Part shown: positions 26,992 to 36,299 of the stretch, piece by piece
Layout: every line of letters begins with the position of its first letter
Numbering within the stretch: position 1 is the first letter of the stretch
From: Candidatus Defluviibacterium haderslevense
GTDB lineage: Bacteria > Bacteroidota > Bacteroidia > Chitinophagales > Saprospiraceae
Length of the DNA stretch: 64,000 nt
Assembly: GCA_016712225.1 (NCBI GenBank)
Contig: JADJRL010000003.1
Span: 4,663,501-4,727,500 of the forward strand
Direction of reading: 5' to 3'
The notes under the pieces: generated by a model
What the model was told of the DNA's origin: nothing
The model's input: the letters and a program-made list of their open reading frames with translations, nothing else
Database searches by the model: none
Translations under genes and position numbers: made by a program

Positions 26992-27806
26992 AATATTAAA
27001 TTTACTAAATATTCATAGAAATTAAAAAATAAAAATAACGAGAAAACTCAATTAACTTTTACAACTCTACGTTTACTAAAGTGTAGAATTGATACAAATC
27101 TAAATGAGTAATTTAAATCTTCCAAATATTTTTAATTTATTTTTAAACTATTTTACAAATAAATTAAAAATCTAACAATTTAGATCATTCTCATCTCAAA
27201 GGTCATTTTAACTAAAGACCTTACTTATTATAAAAATGCTGCTTTATGAATTCATTAATTTCATTTTTTTAGAAAAAATTGATTTTAATTCTAAAATAAG
27301 TATATTCAAATGTACAAATAATTTTTGAATTTGAATCCACCCCATAACAAAATTCAGGGTAAACACCTAAGAAATTCAGTGAAAACCCTAAATCGATTTT
27401 TGAAGAACAGGAGTTTCCAAACACAAATTCAATTATTGATACATCATGTATTGTTTAAACCTAAAAAGGAATATTCATTAATAATCCAATCATTAGCTTT
27501 CGCTTAGTATCTATTTACAATTTCCTAAACTTTTAAGAATCATTTAAAATATTAAGCCAAAGGTCAAATATTAACTTGAATTTGGCAAGGACTTTCGTAC
27601 TAACGCAGGGAACTTTTAAACGAGCGTATGATTTTGACCCAAAATTTGAATAAAAGCTCCAAATATTTTTAGCATCTAAGGGTCAAATTATGAATATTCC
27701 CCTAACTTGAATTTGCCATTTTGGCATTTTCTACCCTCTACATCAACATTCATTCATATATTAAAATGGTTTAGAAATATTCTTTAACAATCTAAACCAG
27801 TTTAAA
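26992..27806. other. Intergenic region with a repeated 16-bp motif
   Basis: About 815 bases upstream of the RadC-like gene. TAACTTGAATTTGGCA at 27572-27587 recurs as TAACTTGAATTTGCCA at 27703-27718, each preceded by GGTCAAAT (27562 and 27681). A 60-codon frame at 27325-27507 has no recognisable product and is likely chance. The repeated pair is probably a binding site for a regulator of the mobile module. Confidence 0.4.
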
Positions 27807-28286
27807 ATGAAAAATTTGAACGAATTAAGTCAACCAAAGCGACCTTGGTTAGTTGCTGAGGTTAAAATCTCTTACCATAACCAATCCAAAGTATCCGATT
27901 ATCCAAAAATCAACACTTCAACTGAAGCTGAATTAATCCTCCGCAAAAATTGGAGTGACGATATGGAATTACTTGAAGAATTTAATGCCCTATTCCTAAA
28001 TAGAGCTAATGGAGTAAAAGGATTCTTTCACCTTTCTAGAGGTGGAGTGTCTAATACCTATGTTGATCTCAAGATTCTTTTTTCAGCTGGATTAAAAGCA
28101 TTAGCATCTGGTATTATCCTGGCACACAACCACCCATCAGGAAACATAAAACCCAGTAAAGCAGATCTTGAATTAACTAAAAAGGTACTAGAAGCTGGAA
28201 AACTGCTTGATATCCAAATCATTGACCATTTGATATTAATACCCAATTCTGGTTATTATTCCTTCGCAGATAAAGGCACCCTATAG
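27807..28286 (+). CDS. RadC-like JAB-domain protein
   Basis: The 159-residue protein carries the JAMM/MPN+ metal motif: HNHPSG at 107-112 and D120 in SKAD, with a preceding strand GIILAH. It lacks the helix-hairpin-helix N-terminus of full RadC proteins, like the short versions common on mobile elements. The exact role is unknown despite the old DNA-repair label. It is followed 30 bases later by the ArdC gene on the same strand, which is a frequent mobile-element pairing. Confidence 0.85.
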   Translation: MKNLNELSQPKRPWLVAEVKISYHNQSKVSDYPKINTSTEAELILRKNWSDDMELLEEFNALFLNRANGVKGFFHLSRGGVSNTYVDLKILFSAGLKALASGIILAHNHPSGNIKPSKADLELTKKVLEAGKLLDIQIIDHLILIPNSGYYSFADKGTL

Positions 28287-28316
28287 TTCCATTTCATAAC
28301 CATTTAATCTATTAAA

Positions 28317-29240
28317 ATGAAAAAAGAACTAGAATCACCTGGTAGTACTGCTATTTCTAAAAACTTTGACCTTTATCAAGAATTGACCAACAAAATCATT
28401 TCAATACTTGAACAAGGAGTAGCACCATGGAGAAGGACATGGAGGACCTATGGATTAGCCAAGAATTATGCAACTGGACATGTATATACCGGAATTAACT
28501 TTATCCTGATGAACAATACCTCCCATATCATTCCATATTTCTTAACCTTTAACCAAATTCGAACTTTAGGTGGTAAATTGAATAAAGGTGCTAAAGCGGA
28601 AAAAGTAATTTACTTTAATGTGGTATACAAGGATAGAGACAACAGAACGATAAGCAAAGTTGAAGCAACACACCTATATAATATAGGAGCAGAAGTAAAA
28701 ACTTTAAAGTTCATTAAATATTATAATGTGTTTAATATCTCAGATGTGGAAGGAATTGAATTAGAAATCTCGGAAATTCAACTAAAGCCAAATGAGAAAA
28801 TAGATAAGTGTGAATTTATTGTAGAGAATATGCCTAAATGCCCTGAGATAAAGCATATTGATAGTAAAGGTGCTTTCTATTCTCCTGGCCTGGACATCGT
28901 CAATATACCTCAAATTGAACAATTTGAATCAGCAGAAGCATATTACGCTACTTTATTTCATGAACTCATTCATTCAACTGGGCATGTATCACGATTAGGA
29001 AGAGAGGAAGTTATGAATCCTCATACTTTTGGCAGTAAGCCATATAGCCGAGAGGAGCTTGTTGCTGAAATGGGTGCTTCATTTCTATGTTCTAGTGTGC
29101 AAATTGACTTTGATCAAATCTTTGAAAACAATGTAGCCTATTTAGCTGGATGGCTTAAAGTTCTTAAGGAGGATAGCAAATTCATTTTCAAGGTAACCTC
29201 AGAGGCCCAAAAAGGTGTGGATTTCATTTTAAATTTGTAA
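28317..29240 (+). CDS. ArdC-like antirestriction protein
   Basis: The 307-residue protein has an ArdC N-terminal ssDNA-binding part (about 18-140, with IISILEQGVAPWRRTW and ATGHVYTGINFILM). A zincin-like C-terminal domain follows, with HELIHSTGH starting at 215 and EELVAEMGA downstream. Family members shield incoming single-stranded DNA from restriction during conjugation. It lies next to the RadC-like gene and upstream of the mobilisation genes, which fits that job. The zinc motif is intact. Confidence 0.88.
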   Translation: MKKELESPGSTAISKNFDLYQELTNKIISILEQGVAPWRRTWRTYGLAKNYATGHVYTGINFILMNNTSHIIPYFLTFNQIRTLGGKLNKGAKAEKVIYFNVVYKDRDNRTISKVEATHLYNIGAEVKTLKFIKYYNVFNISDVEGIELEISEIQLKPNEKIDKCEFIVENMPKCPEIKHIDSKGAFYSPGLDIVNIPQIEQFESAEAYYATLFHELIHSTGHVSRLGREEVMNPHTFGSKPYSREELVAEMGASFLCSSVQIDFDQIFENNVAYLAGWLKVLKEDSKFIFKVTSEAQKGVDFILNL

Positions 29241-29368
29241 ATTGGTGTTATTTAGTTTTGAGTCCCTGCTTTGCCTTTATGGTTCTGTGGGGATTTTTTG
29301 ATAGTAAAACTTAGAATAATTTGAATGGAGAATCACAATAATCAATAAAGGCAATTAAAGATATGCTA

Positions 29369-30346
29369 TCAATTAGTCTTAATTGAGATTAAATTAGCAT
29401 CAGAAGTAAAATCAGTAATACTAACATCAGTTGCAATATTTTGATAATTAAAAAAGGAAGCAATATGTAATAAAGTATCATCCATTTTTACCTGATTTGA
29501 AATATTTATTTTTGAATATTTGGTAATAAATTTATTTTTAAATTCTGCATCATCTAGATCTATTTCATTTATATTGTATTTATCAATTAATTTTGTTTGA
29601 TCAAAATATAACATTAAGCTCCTCGCTGATTTGATACTAGCTACTAATGAATCTGGGTATGTATAAATTCCTGTGGCCTTTTCCACATGTTTTGGAAAGT
29701 TTTCAATTGATGTGATTCCACAATTCATTAGTAGAATTGAACTTGATGATGAAGTCTCATTTTTCAATTGCAATATGAAGTTACTACCAAAGACTTCTAT
29801 GTGACCCTGTTCAATTTCTCCCTCTGAATTTAAAATAGATACTTTTAAGTTATGAATATTATCTCCTTTTATCAGTAATGCAATTACATTTAATGTTGCA
29901 ATTTCGTTGTTATCGAATTTTCTTGAAAAACTATTATCTATTGAATAATAGCATTCCCAATATCCTTTAATATTATCTAAGAAATTTGTCGTGGGTATTT
30001 GAGTTTGTTTATTTATATAAGTTAATAATGACTCACTTCTTATTTGACCATAAATATATTTATAAACACAATCAATAAACTTTATTCTGAATGATTGTAA
30101 AGCATTAGGGCTTCTTTTAGATAAATAGAAAAGTGATAATAGAGGTTTTACGCTGAGTATTCCATTTGCCTTTAAAGCAACTACTTTATCCATACTTTCA
30201 TATAGATCCTTATAATTCTCCATATTTGAATTGAAAAGACTATCAGGATCCAAAATGTTATGCTTAGTTAAATGACAATATCTTTCAACTAATGCTTTTC
30301 TAAGACTTTGTAGCTCATCTGAATTTAGAATTATATTACCTTTCAC
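29369..30346 (-). CDS. Hypothetical protein, 325 residues
   Basis: A soluble protein without signal peptide or membrane segments. The first 80 residues look helical (DELQSLRKALVERYCHLTKH). The middle has an aromatic strand pattern (IKGYWECYYSIDNSF, about 127-141) and then alternating strands. It lies on the opposite strand to the mobilisation genes, between ArdC and the structured non-coding region. I do not recognise a family. The layout of an N-terminal helical part and an aromatic strand domain suggests a sensor or regulator, but that is a guess. Confidence 0.5.
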   Translation of the reverse strand: MKGNIILNSDELQSLRKALVERYCHLTKHNILDPDSLFNSNMENYKDLYESMDKVVALKANGILSVKPLLSLFYLSKRSPNALQSFRIKFIDCVYKYIYGQIRSESLLTYINKQTQIPTTNFLDNIKGYWECYYSIDNSFSRKFDNNEIATLNVIALLIKGDNIHNLKVSILNSEGEIEQGHIEVFGSNFILQLKNETSSSSSILLMNCGITSIENFPKHVEKATGIYTYPDSLVASIKSARSLMLYFDQTKLIDKYNINEIDLDDAEFKNKFITKYSKINISNQVKMDDTLLHIASFFNYQNIATDVSITDFTSDANLISIKTN

Positions 30347-30842
30347 AAACTAACCTTAATTACAATATGAGATATCAATAATCAAAAATCAAGCCAATAA
30401 TTAACCATATATATGACAAACAATTCAAATTTATATGTTAATACAAAGTTAATCATTGATTTTTAAGGTTAATTTATCAACTTTATATTATATTTGCTAA
30501 CCTTTAATAAGATTAAGTGATAAGATAATCCCGAAAAGATCGAAGCAAATCTTCTTTTTTGAGCATCATCTCACCCTTCTTTTAAAGAAATTTCTAAATA
30601 GTTAACCTTAATTGTGGTCAATTTAAAATAAAATTACCACAGTCTGGCGACTATGGTAATAGGCTTCGATAACTAGTTTTCCGACAAGAACGAAGCCCAG
30701 GCTAATCTTATCATAGATGGTTATCCACTGCAATTTCATCTAACCACTATTGTAATATTTAGCATCTGGTGTCTTTATTTTAACATTAACTAGCTGTATT
30801 GGAGCAAGAGGATTTTTTTTTAATAATCTAATAAATACAGTT
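30347..30842. other. Structured intergenic region upstream of the mobilisation operon
   Basis: Two hairpins lie in a row. ATTACCACAG (30633-30642) pairs with CTATGGTAAT (30651-30660) with one mismatch and an 8-base loop. GGCTTCG (30662-30668) pairs perfectly with CGAAGCC (30691-30697) over 22 bases. No T-tract follows. The position, before genes for a coupling ATPase and relaxase, allows an oriT or an RNA element; neither is shown. An ATG-started gene follows at 30843. Confidence 0.4.
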
Positions 30843-31106
30843 ATGGAAAAGCGTCTGTTTGATTTTTATCCTTACATCATAATTTATGGCTTAGAACCTG
30901 TAAGATTTGATGTTTCACACATTGATATTTCACATCGACAAGAACATTTAGTAGTAAATGCAATTTATGAATGTAAACATTGCGGAATAAAACTACAAGG
31001 TCTCTTTACTTTCTTTCTACTCAAATCAAAAGACAATTCATTTGGAATTCAATATAGTGGAATGAGTTGTTTTGGGAAATCAAGCACTATTACGTACCTG
31101 TCATAA
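30843..31106 (+). CDS. Hypothetical protein with one Cys pair, 87 residues
   Basis: A small protein with CKHC in its middle (ECKHCGIKLQGLF, about 43-55) and another cysteine near the end (MSCFG). Only one zinc-knuckle half is visible, so metal binding would need a partner or a dimer. It precedes the coiled-coil membrane protein gene by about 160 bases on the same strand. No family is recognised. Confidence 0.5.
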   Translation: MEKRLFDFYPYIIIYGLEPVRFDVSHIDISHRQEHLVVNAIYECKHCGIKLQGLFTFFLLKSKDNSFGIQYSGMSCFGKSSTITYLS

Positions 31107-31267
31107 ATTTATAACGTAATGCAAATTTTTTTTAAAAATTAATTTTAAAACCCAACAAATTGAATGCTCCAATGACATATTAATATCATTTATCTTGAAC
31201 TTTAATTAAGTAAAACAAAACACTGTTCTAAAAGAATAAATTCATTTATTAAATAAACCATTATTTT

Positions 31268-32284
31268 ATGACCACAAGCAAATCTTTTCAATTTGGCATT
31301 CGTGCTGACGCACTTGAGAGCCATATTAAATCAGAAATCTCTAGAATTGGAGATAGAGCAAAACAAGACATGGATATTGCAGTATCCCAAAACTTAAATG
31401 ACACAACTGTAATACTGAATTCAGTATCCACAGAGACTGAAGTACTAAAGCAAGAAGTTAACAAAAACATTGATCCTGAAGTTGACAAAATTACTGAAGA
31501 CATAAAGCAAACAAACTTAGAAGCTTTACAAAATGCAACTGACGAGCAGGTTGAGCAGACAAAAAAGAAAATAAGTAGTGTTGAGGTGGATATTCAGAGA
31601 ACAAGACTGACTTATGATTGGAAAAAATACATATGGGTATTAGTTGCAATTGTAGCTCTATGCTCTATTGATGCAGGCTTAAACTATTCAAGTTTTCAAG
31701 TAATCACAGGCAGTCTAATTGGTGCAATCTTTTTATCCATATTCGTAGCCAGTGGTCTTGCTGTTGCTTCACATACTATTGGTATGAAAATCCAAACTGC
31801 AAAGACACCAAAACAAAAACGGTTTTGGTTCATAGGAGGATTAATTGGAGCTGGAATTGTTTTTCTTTTCCTTGGCATATTAAGACAAACATATATGGAT
31901 GATTCAAGCTCATTTGGAAATAATCCAATCCTTTGGGCTCTATTCAATTTATTCTTCTATTGTATTGCCTTGGTGTTCGCTTCAACAAAACTTCCAACTA
32001 AAGAGCAATCAATGGAACATAGTCAATTAGAAGAAAAGAAAAATCAATTAATGCTTTTAAAGAATCAAAAGGAAGGAATGCTTACATTTTTACGATTAGA
32101 AGAAGAAAGGATTAATGAGCGCAAACAAATACTAGAAGCTTTTCATAAATACAGAGATTCAATGATAATTCTAATTGATAAAGAAACAGAACGAATCCAT
32201 GCGATGGCTATGAAAGAGTTTGTATTGAAAAGTGGATCACATAAATTAAAGGCATTAGTTAACCCAATAAATCAAACCTCATGA
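31268..32284 (+). CDS. Coiled-coil membrane protein of the mobilisation module
   Basis: The 338-residue protein has a long heptad-rich N-terminal part (about 10-110). Three to four membrane helices follow (about 118-225: YIWVLVAIVALCS, then VITGSLIGAIFLSIFVASGLAV, IGAGIVFLFLGI and LWALFNLFFYCIALVF). A second coiled coil lies at about 243-300. No catalytic motif is seen. Its stop overlaps the ATG of the lipoprotein gene (ATGA), so the two are coupled. Such proteins occur in mobilisable elements of Bacteroidota, possibly as an envelope scaffold for DNA transfer. The function is inferred from place only. Confidence 0.6.
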   Translation: MTTSKSFQFGIRADALESHIKSEISRIGDRAKQDMDIAVSQNLNDTTVILNSVSTETEVLKQEVNKNIDPEVDKITEDIKQTNLEALQNATDEQVEQTKKKISSVEVDIQRTRLTYDWKKYIWVLVAIVALCSIDAGLNYSSFQVITGSLIGAIFLSIFVASGLAVASHTIGMKIQTAKTPKQKRFWFIGGLIGAGIVFLFLGILRQTYMDDSSSFGNNPILWALFNLFFYCIALVFASTKLPTKEQSMEHSQLEEKKNQLMLLKNQKEGMLTFLRLEEERINERKQILEAFHKYRDSMIILIDKETERIHAMAMKEFVLKSGSHKLKALVNPINQTS

Positions 32285-32988
32285 AAATAGACAAATACAT
32301 TTGTGCACTGCTGATAATTTCAGCAGTGCTCTTTCCCTCCTGTAATCCAAATCCAATTTCACAGGAAATCTCAATTGTCTTGGATCTTACCTCAGAACAT
32401 TTTTCACATATATCGTTGAATGATTTTAAAAAGAAATCAATTATTTCGAAAAATGTGAATAATTCGGAGGCAGTGAGAATTCAAGGCATTACAGAGTTTG
32501 GATTCAATGAAGTAAAGTCATTTATGCTTGATTCAGTATCGAGTGCTTTATTATCAAATGACTATGAAAGGAAGCATGTTATCAAAAAATATTATTCCAA
32601 TATAGATTCCACATTATTAGAATTAAATAATAACAAGAAAGAAAGAGTTGGTTCTGTTATTTTTAAAATAATTTCAGAAGAATTAAATATACTTAGTAAA
32701 TCTAAATATGATAAGAAGATACTAATAATTAATACAGACCTTATGGATAAATCATTCATTGATTTCTATGATCAAGAAATTTTCAATGAATTAGTCAATC
32801 AGCCAACGCATATTCAAAACCTACTGATTGAAAAGTACCCTTTGAATAAATTATCTGGAATTGAAATTTACATACTATATAAGCCAATTGATAAAATGGA
32901 CAGCGAAAGATTTGAAATTGTTTCTGACTTCTATAAATTATTCCTAGAATCAAATGGTGCCCATGTAAGTATAGGTAGTAATTTATAG
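32281..32988 (+). CDS. Lipoprotein of the mobilisation module
   Basis: The 235-residue protein has a signal peptide ending in a lipobox-like ISAVLFPSC (cysteine at about residue 20), so it should be lipid-anchored. The mature part begins with a strand and Asp-containing segment (SIVLDLTSEHFS) and later has KKILIINTDLMDKSF. That layout resembles a von Willebrand A-type fold, without a clear MIDAS. The ATG overlaps the stop of the membrane protein gene. No precise family is recognised. Confidence 0.6.
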   Translation: MKIDKYICALLIISAVLFPSCNPNPISQEISIVLDLTSEHFSHISLNDFKKKSIISKNVNNSEAVRIQGITEFGFNEVKSFMLDSVSSALLSNDYERKHVIKKYYSNIDSTLLELNNNKKERVGSVIFKIISEELNILSKSKYDKKILIINTDLMDKSFIDFYDQEIFNELVNQPTHIQNLLIEKYPLNKLSGIEIYILYKPIDKMDSERFEIVSDFYKLFLESNGAHVSIGSNL

Positions 32989-33016
32989 AGCTTGATATTT
33001 ATCTAATCCTAAATAC

Positions 33017-33181
33017 GTGAATGTGAATAGAACTTCTACCCAAACAATATTTAATCTAATACGAACACTTGTAGTCACTTTTTTCAAATTGATGACAATG
33101 GCCTTTGCCCTATTATGTAAAGTTTTTGGAATGCTTTTACTTAAAACGGGAGAAACTATTGAAAAAATGATGACAAGATGA
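33017..33181 (+). CDS. 54-residue membrane miniprotein
   Basis: A GTG-started frame encodes a basic head (VNVNRTSTQTIFNLIRT), a hydrophobic helix (LVVTFFKLMTMAFALLCKVF, then GMLLL) and a charged end (ETIEKMMTR). Its TGA overlaps the ATG of the coupling ATPase gene (ATGA at 33178-33181), the same coupling seen two genes upstream. One or two membrane passes are likely. A second GTG two codons later is an alternative start. It may link the coupling ATPase to the membrane, since miniproteins of this kind can fit beside VirD4-type proteins. Confidence 0.6.
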   Translation: MNVNRTSTQTIFNLIRTLVVTFFKLMTMAFALLCKVFGMLLLKTGETIEKMMTR

Positions 33182-34620
33182 TAAAAATAATAGGTGTAAT
33201 ATTTGAAGTCATTTATTGGCTTTGTACTGAAATAGCAACAGGACTGTTTGATTTTATTTCATCACTTGCAAAAATGAGTCGGAAAACGGAATTCAATGCT
33301 GACTTTATTAGTGTAGATAAAGTCTTGCAAAATTCAGATACTGGTTTTTGTCTTGATGGTGAAAATTGTTTATCAATATCAGAGAGTTATAAAAATGAAA
33401 TTATTTTAGGTGGAAGCGGTTCAGGCAAAAGCTCTACTGTACTTATCAATAGCGCACTATTCATGGCTAAAGGAAATTCATCACTCATTTTTAATGATCC
33501 ATCTCATGAAATCAAAATACTTGTAAGTGGTGCATTACAAAGTTATGGATATACCATTAAAGTAATAGACTATAGCAATGAAGCGTCAGAGTGTTTTAAC
33601 CCACTTCAAAGATGTAAAACAATTTCGGATATTCAAAAATTAGCATCACTGCTAGTTCGCAATGCCCTTGGAGAAGCAAAAGATCCGTTTTGGAACAAGT
33701 CAGCTGAATCTCTTTTGTCTCTATTCATCCGATATTTAATATTCTACGGTGAACCTGAGAATAGAAACTTATACAATGTCCTTCAACTTATTAATGTATT
33801 CGCTGGCACTCCTGAGAAAATAGATAAACTCATAGTAAAGACTAGAGATGATAAATTGCTATCAGAATACAAAGCATTTGTAGCTTATGGCGACAAGACC
33901 CTAATGTCTATTGTTGCTACAGCCAAAGCTTCACTTTCACTTTTTGCAGATGAAACAATAGCTAAGATTACATCAATTGATACAATTGATTTTGCAGAAT
34001 TCCGCACTAAAAAGATTGCCCTATTTATAAACAACTCCATTCCAACCATGCAATATTATAGCGGAATATCATCACTCTTTTTCCAGCAATTTATGAATGA
34101 AATATTAATTAGAATTCCTAGTAAGCATGATAATAATATTTTCTTTCTTTTAGATGAAGCTGGATCGATGTATTTGCCTTCACTATCAACCATAATTTCT
34201 AATATCCGTAAATACAATAGTGGAATACTTTTGATATATCAGGACTACCATATTCTAGAACATATTTATGGCTCATATGAAGCCAAGAATATTTCAGCAA
34301 ATTGTTATGCAAAAGTATATTTACCAGGTCAACCGATTGAGACATGCAAAATGTTAGAAATGACACTAGGTAAATTTAAATATGAGGATGAAAATGAAGT
34401 TAGGCATACTCGTCAATTAATGACCTCAGATGAAATACGAATGAGCGATAAAGCCATTATTCTAATTGGCAACAAACCACCAATTCATGCAAAATTGTAT
34501 CCATATTATAAAAACAAAAAGTTGAAATTGCTAACTGAAATTCCTCCATATCTTCCAAACAATATACTTCCTTTTGATATACCTCCTTTAATTCAATTTG
34601 CAGATGAAAAGAAAGGTTAA
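33178..34620 (+). CDS. VirD4/TraG-type coupling ATPase
   Basis: The 480-residue protein has an N-terminal hydrophobic segment (about 4-30), Walker A GGSGSGKS (78-85), Walker B FFLLDEAGSM, and the later YQDYHILEHIYG segment of TraG-type coupling proteins. These ATPases bring the relaxase-DNA complex to a type IV channel. No channel genes lie nearby, so the element is mobilisable rather than self-transmissible. The start overlaps the miniprotein gene, and the end overlaps the MobC-like gene by 17 bases. It is not closely similar to the ATPase at 11042. Confidence 0.85.
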   Translation: MIKIIGVIFEVIYWLCTEIATGLFDFISSLAKMSRKTEFNADFISVDKVLQNSDTGFCLDGENCLSISESYKNEIILGGSGSGKSSTVLINSALFMAKGNSSLIFNDPSHEIKILVSGALQSYGYTIKVIDYSNEASECFNPLQRCKTISDIQKLASLLVRNALGEAKDPFWNKSAESLLSLFIRYLIFYGEPENRNLYNVLQLINVFAGTPEKIDKLIVKTRDDKLLSEYKAFVAYGDKTLMSIVATAKASLSLFADETIAKITSIDTIDFAEFRTKKIALFINNSIPTMQYYSGISSLFFQQFMNEILIRIPSKHDNNIFFLLDEAGSMYLPSLSTIISNIRKYNSGILLIYQDYHILEHIYGSYEAKNISANCYAKVYLPGQPIETCKMLEMTLGKFKYEDENEVRHTRQLMTSDEIRMSDKAIILIGNKPPIHAKLYPYYKNKKLKLLTEIPPYLPNNILPFDIPPLIQFADEKKG

Positions 34621-35140
34621 TAAGGAAAATACCATTTTCAAACATTTGCAAACAAACGGAGTACTTGAAAAAGGAACTCATGAAGAAATTCAAAAAATTC
34701 GGAGTGAATATTGGAAAGAGTATAAAAGAAAGTGGAGAGTAGCTAAGAGAAGAATAGATAAGGAATTCACCATCTCCTTTAATCCTGATGAATTAAAAGT
34801 TTTAACCTATGAGTCTAAAAAGCATAAGTTAAGTAGAACTCAGTTTATCAAAGAAACCACATTCGCTTATATTAATAACTCCTTTATTGTTCCTGACATA
34901 CTAGAGGTAAAACGAATATCACAAATACTTGCAATGACATACAATTCAGTTCAAGACTTGTTTGATGCTAACAAATTAAATTTTGATTTGGGCCGAGATA
35001 TAATGGAATCAATAAATAGACTGGAGCGAGAAATATTACCCTTACTTCACCATCCTAAAACCTTGGAGGAATATATTAAATTGCATATTGCAAAAGATGG
35101 AAGAAATAAAGCTCAATTATTGGAAATTTTAAACTCTTAA
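34604..35140 (+). CDS. MobC-like relaxosome protein
   Basis: From the ATG at 34604 the protein is 178 residues. The central part (about 60-90: FTISFNPDELKVLTYESKKH, then LSRTQFIKETTFAYI) is the ribbon-helix-helix-like block of plasmid MobC proteins, followed by helices. MobC binds near oriT and helps the relaxase nick. It lies between the coupling ATPase and relaxase genes, which is the usual order. A TTG two codons upstream is a weaker start. Confidence 0.75.
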   Translation: MKRKVNKENTIFKHLQTNGVLEKGTHEEIQKIRSEYWKEYKRKWRVAKRRIDKEFTISFNPDELKVLTYESKKHKLSRTQFIKETTFAYINNSFIVPDILEVKRISQILAMTYNSVQDLFDANKLNFDLGRDIMESINRLEREILPLLHHPKTLEEYIKLHIAKDGRNKAQLLEILNS

Positions 35141-35146
35141 TGATCC

Positions 35147-36064
35147 GTGATATTAAAAAATCTAACTCGTCGAAGTAATATTGGACAATTAGTGAACTAT
35201 ATCCTAAAGCCAGAAAAGAATGAAAAGGCTGAACCAATTTTAAAACATAACCTTCGATCACGCTCCGCTATTGGTTGGACAAAGGAATTTGAATCAAATG
35301 ATGCTCTGCGGCTATACAAGAGAAGTGATAATATTAAACTTAACCATACAATATTATCATTCTCAAATAAAGATATGGAACATATCCCTAAAGATCTTTT
35401 AAAGGATATCTCTAAAAAATTTATAGAACTTAGAGGCAAAGACAATTTATATCTAGCTTCATCACACCATGATAAGGACCATATTCATTTACATATATTA
35501 ATGTCTGCGACAAAGTATATGACTGGAGAATCCAATAGAATCTCAAAAATGGAATTCCGTGAACTCAAGCTTGCTTTAGATGCCTATCAAAAAGAAAAAT
35601 ATCCAGTGTTAATCCATAGCTTGCCAGCACATGGTAAATTGAACAATATCCATTCCCAAAATATTTCTTATCCATTTAAAGATTCTGAAAAGACATTGTC
35701 TCAAAAACAGCAAATTTCAGAGAAAATTGAAGAAATCTATGGAAAGGTCAATTCAAGTCAAGAATTCCTTTCTCAGCTCAAATTTAAGGGTTTAGAGCCC
35801 TATTATAGAGGTGGTTCAGTGTATGGAGTTGAGGATCAAGGAAGGCACTACAGATTTAAGACTTTGGGGTTTGACATTAACAACCTGGATGAATTAGACA
35901 AGAAACAAAGTAAGGAGGAATCTGTATTACAAGAGCTTAGCGATCTTCGTGAATCCAAAAATTTAGAAAAAGAGCTTGAAGATGAACGAAGTATTGAAAT
36001 TGAGAATGATAAGGAAACTGAGGATAATTCCGAAGATGATGAATATGATGGATTAGGAATTTAA
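35147..36064 (+). CDS. MobA-like relaxase
   Basis: The 305-residue protein starts at a GTG, 7 bases after the MobC-like stop. It contains the relaxase metal motif HHDKDHIHLHILMS (107-120), and GQLVNYILKPEK near the start carries the likely catalytic Tyr17. This is the MobA/relaxase domain of mobilisable elements, which nicks oriT and stays bound to the 5' end. The C-terminal 50 residues are highly acidic (about 255-305). An ATG at 35140 is out of frame. Confidence 0.85.
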   Translation: MILKNLTRRSNIGQLVNYILKPEKNEKAEPILKHNLRSRSAIGWTKEFESNDALRLYKRSDNIKLNHTILSFSNKDMEHIPKDLLKDISKKFIELRGKDNLYLASSHHDKDHIHLHILMSATKYMTGESNRISKMEFRELKLALDAYQKEKYPVLIHSLPAHGKLNNIHSQNISYPFKDSEKTLSQKQQISEKIEEIYGKVNSSQEFLSQLKFKGLEPYYRGGSVYGVEDQGRHYRFKTLGFDINNLDELDKKQSKEESVLQELSDLRESKNLEKELEDERSIEIENDKETEDNSEDDEYDGLGI

Positions 36065-36082
36065 GGGGTTCGGGTCTCCCGA

Positions 36083-36139
36083 CAAGATAGCCTCTCGACA
36101 AAGGCAGGTTACAAATCGCCATGGCGAGAGGCAATCTTG
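36083..36139. promoter_or_regulatory. Large stem-loop after the relaxase gene
   Basis: CAAGATAGCCTCTCG (36083-36097) pairs with CGAGAGGCAATCTTG (36125-36139), 14 of 15 bases, around a 27-base loop. A small perfect hairpin (TCGGG-TCT-CCCGA) lies just before it. There is no T-tract, so it is not a normal terminator. It is a candidate oriT or an RNA structure at the end of the mobilisation operon. Confidence 0.55.
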
Positions 36140-36299
36140 CAATTCCTATTTGTTTATCTATCATTCTTGTATTAGCTTGCTTTGGACCTTACTTTAAATT
36201 GTGATTTAAATATTTAAGAACAATTAATAAATAACTAAATTTGCATTTTTAAATTAAATTTGTTTGTGCGAACATGCCCTATATTTAAAATCAACTAAG

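Noticed and set aside
27325..27507. 60-residue frame upstream of the RadC-like gene
   Set aside because: Composition is random, there is no partner gene and no start context; it lies in a region of regulatory-looking repeats.
36264..36299. Upstream start of the TPR protein
   Set aside because: It would place 12 polar residues before a clear signal peptide; the ATG at 36300 is better.
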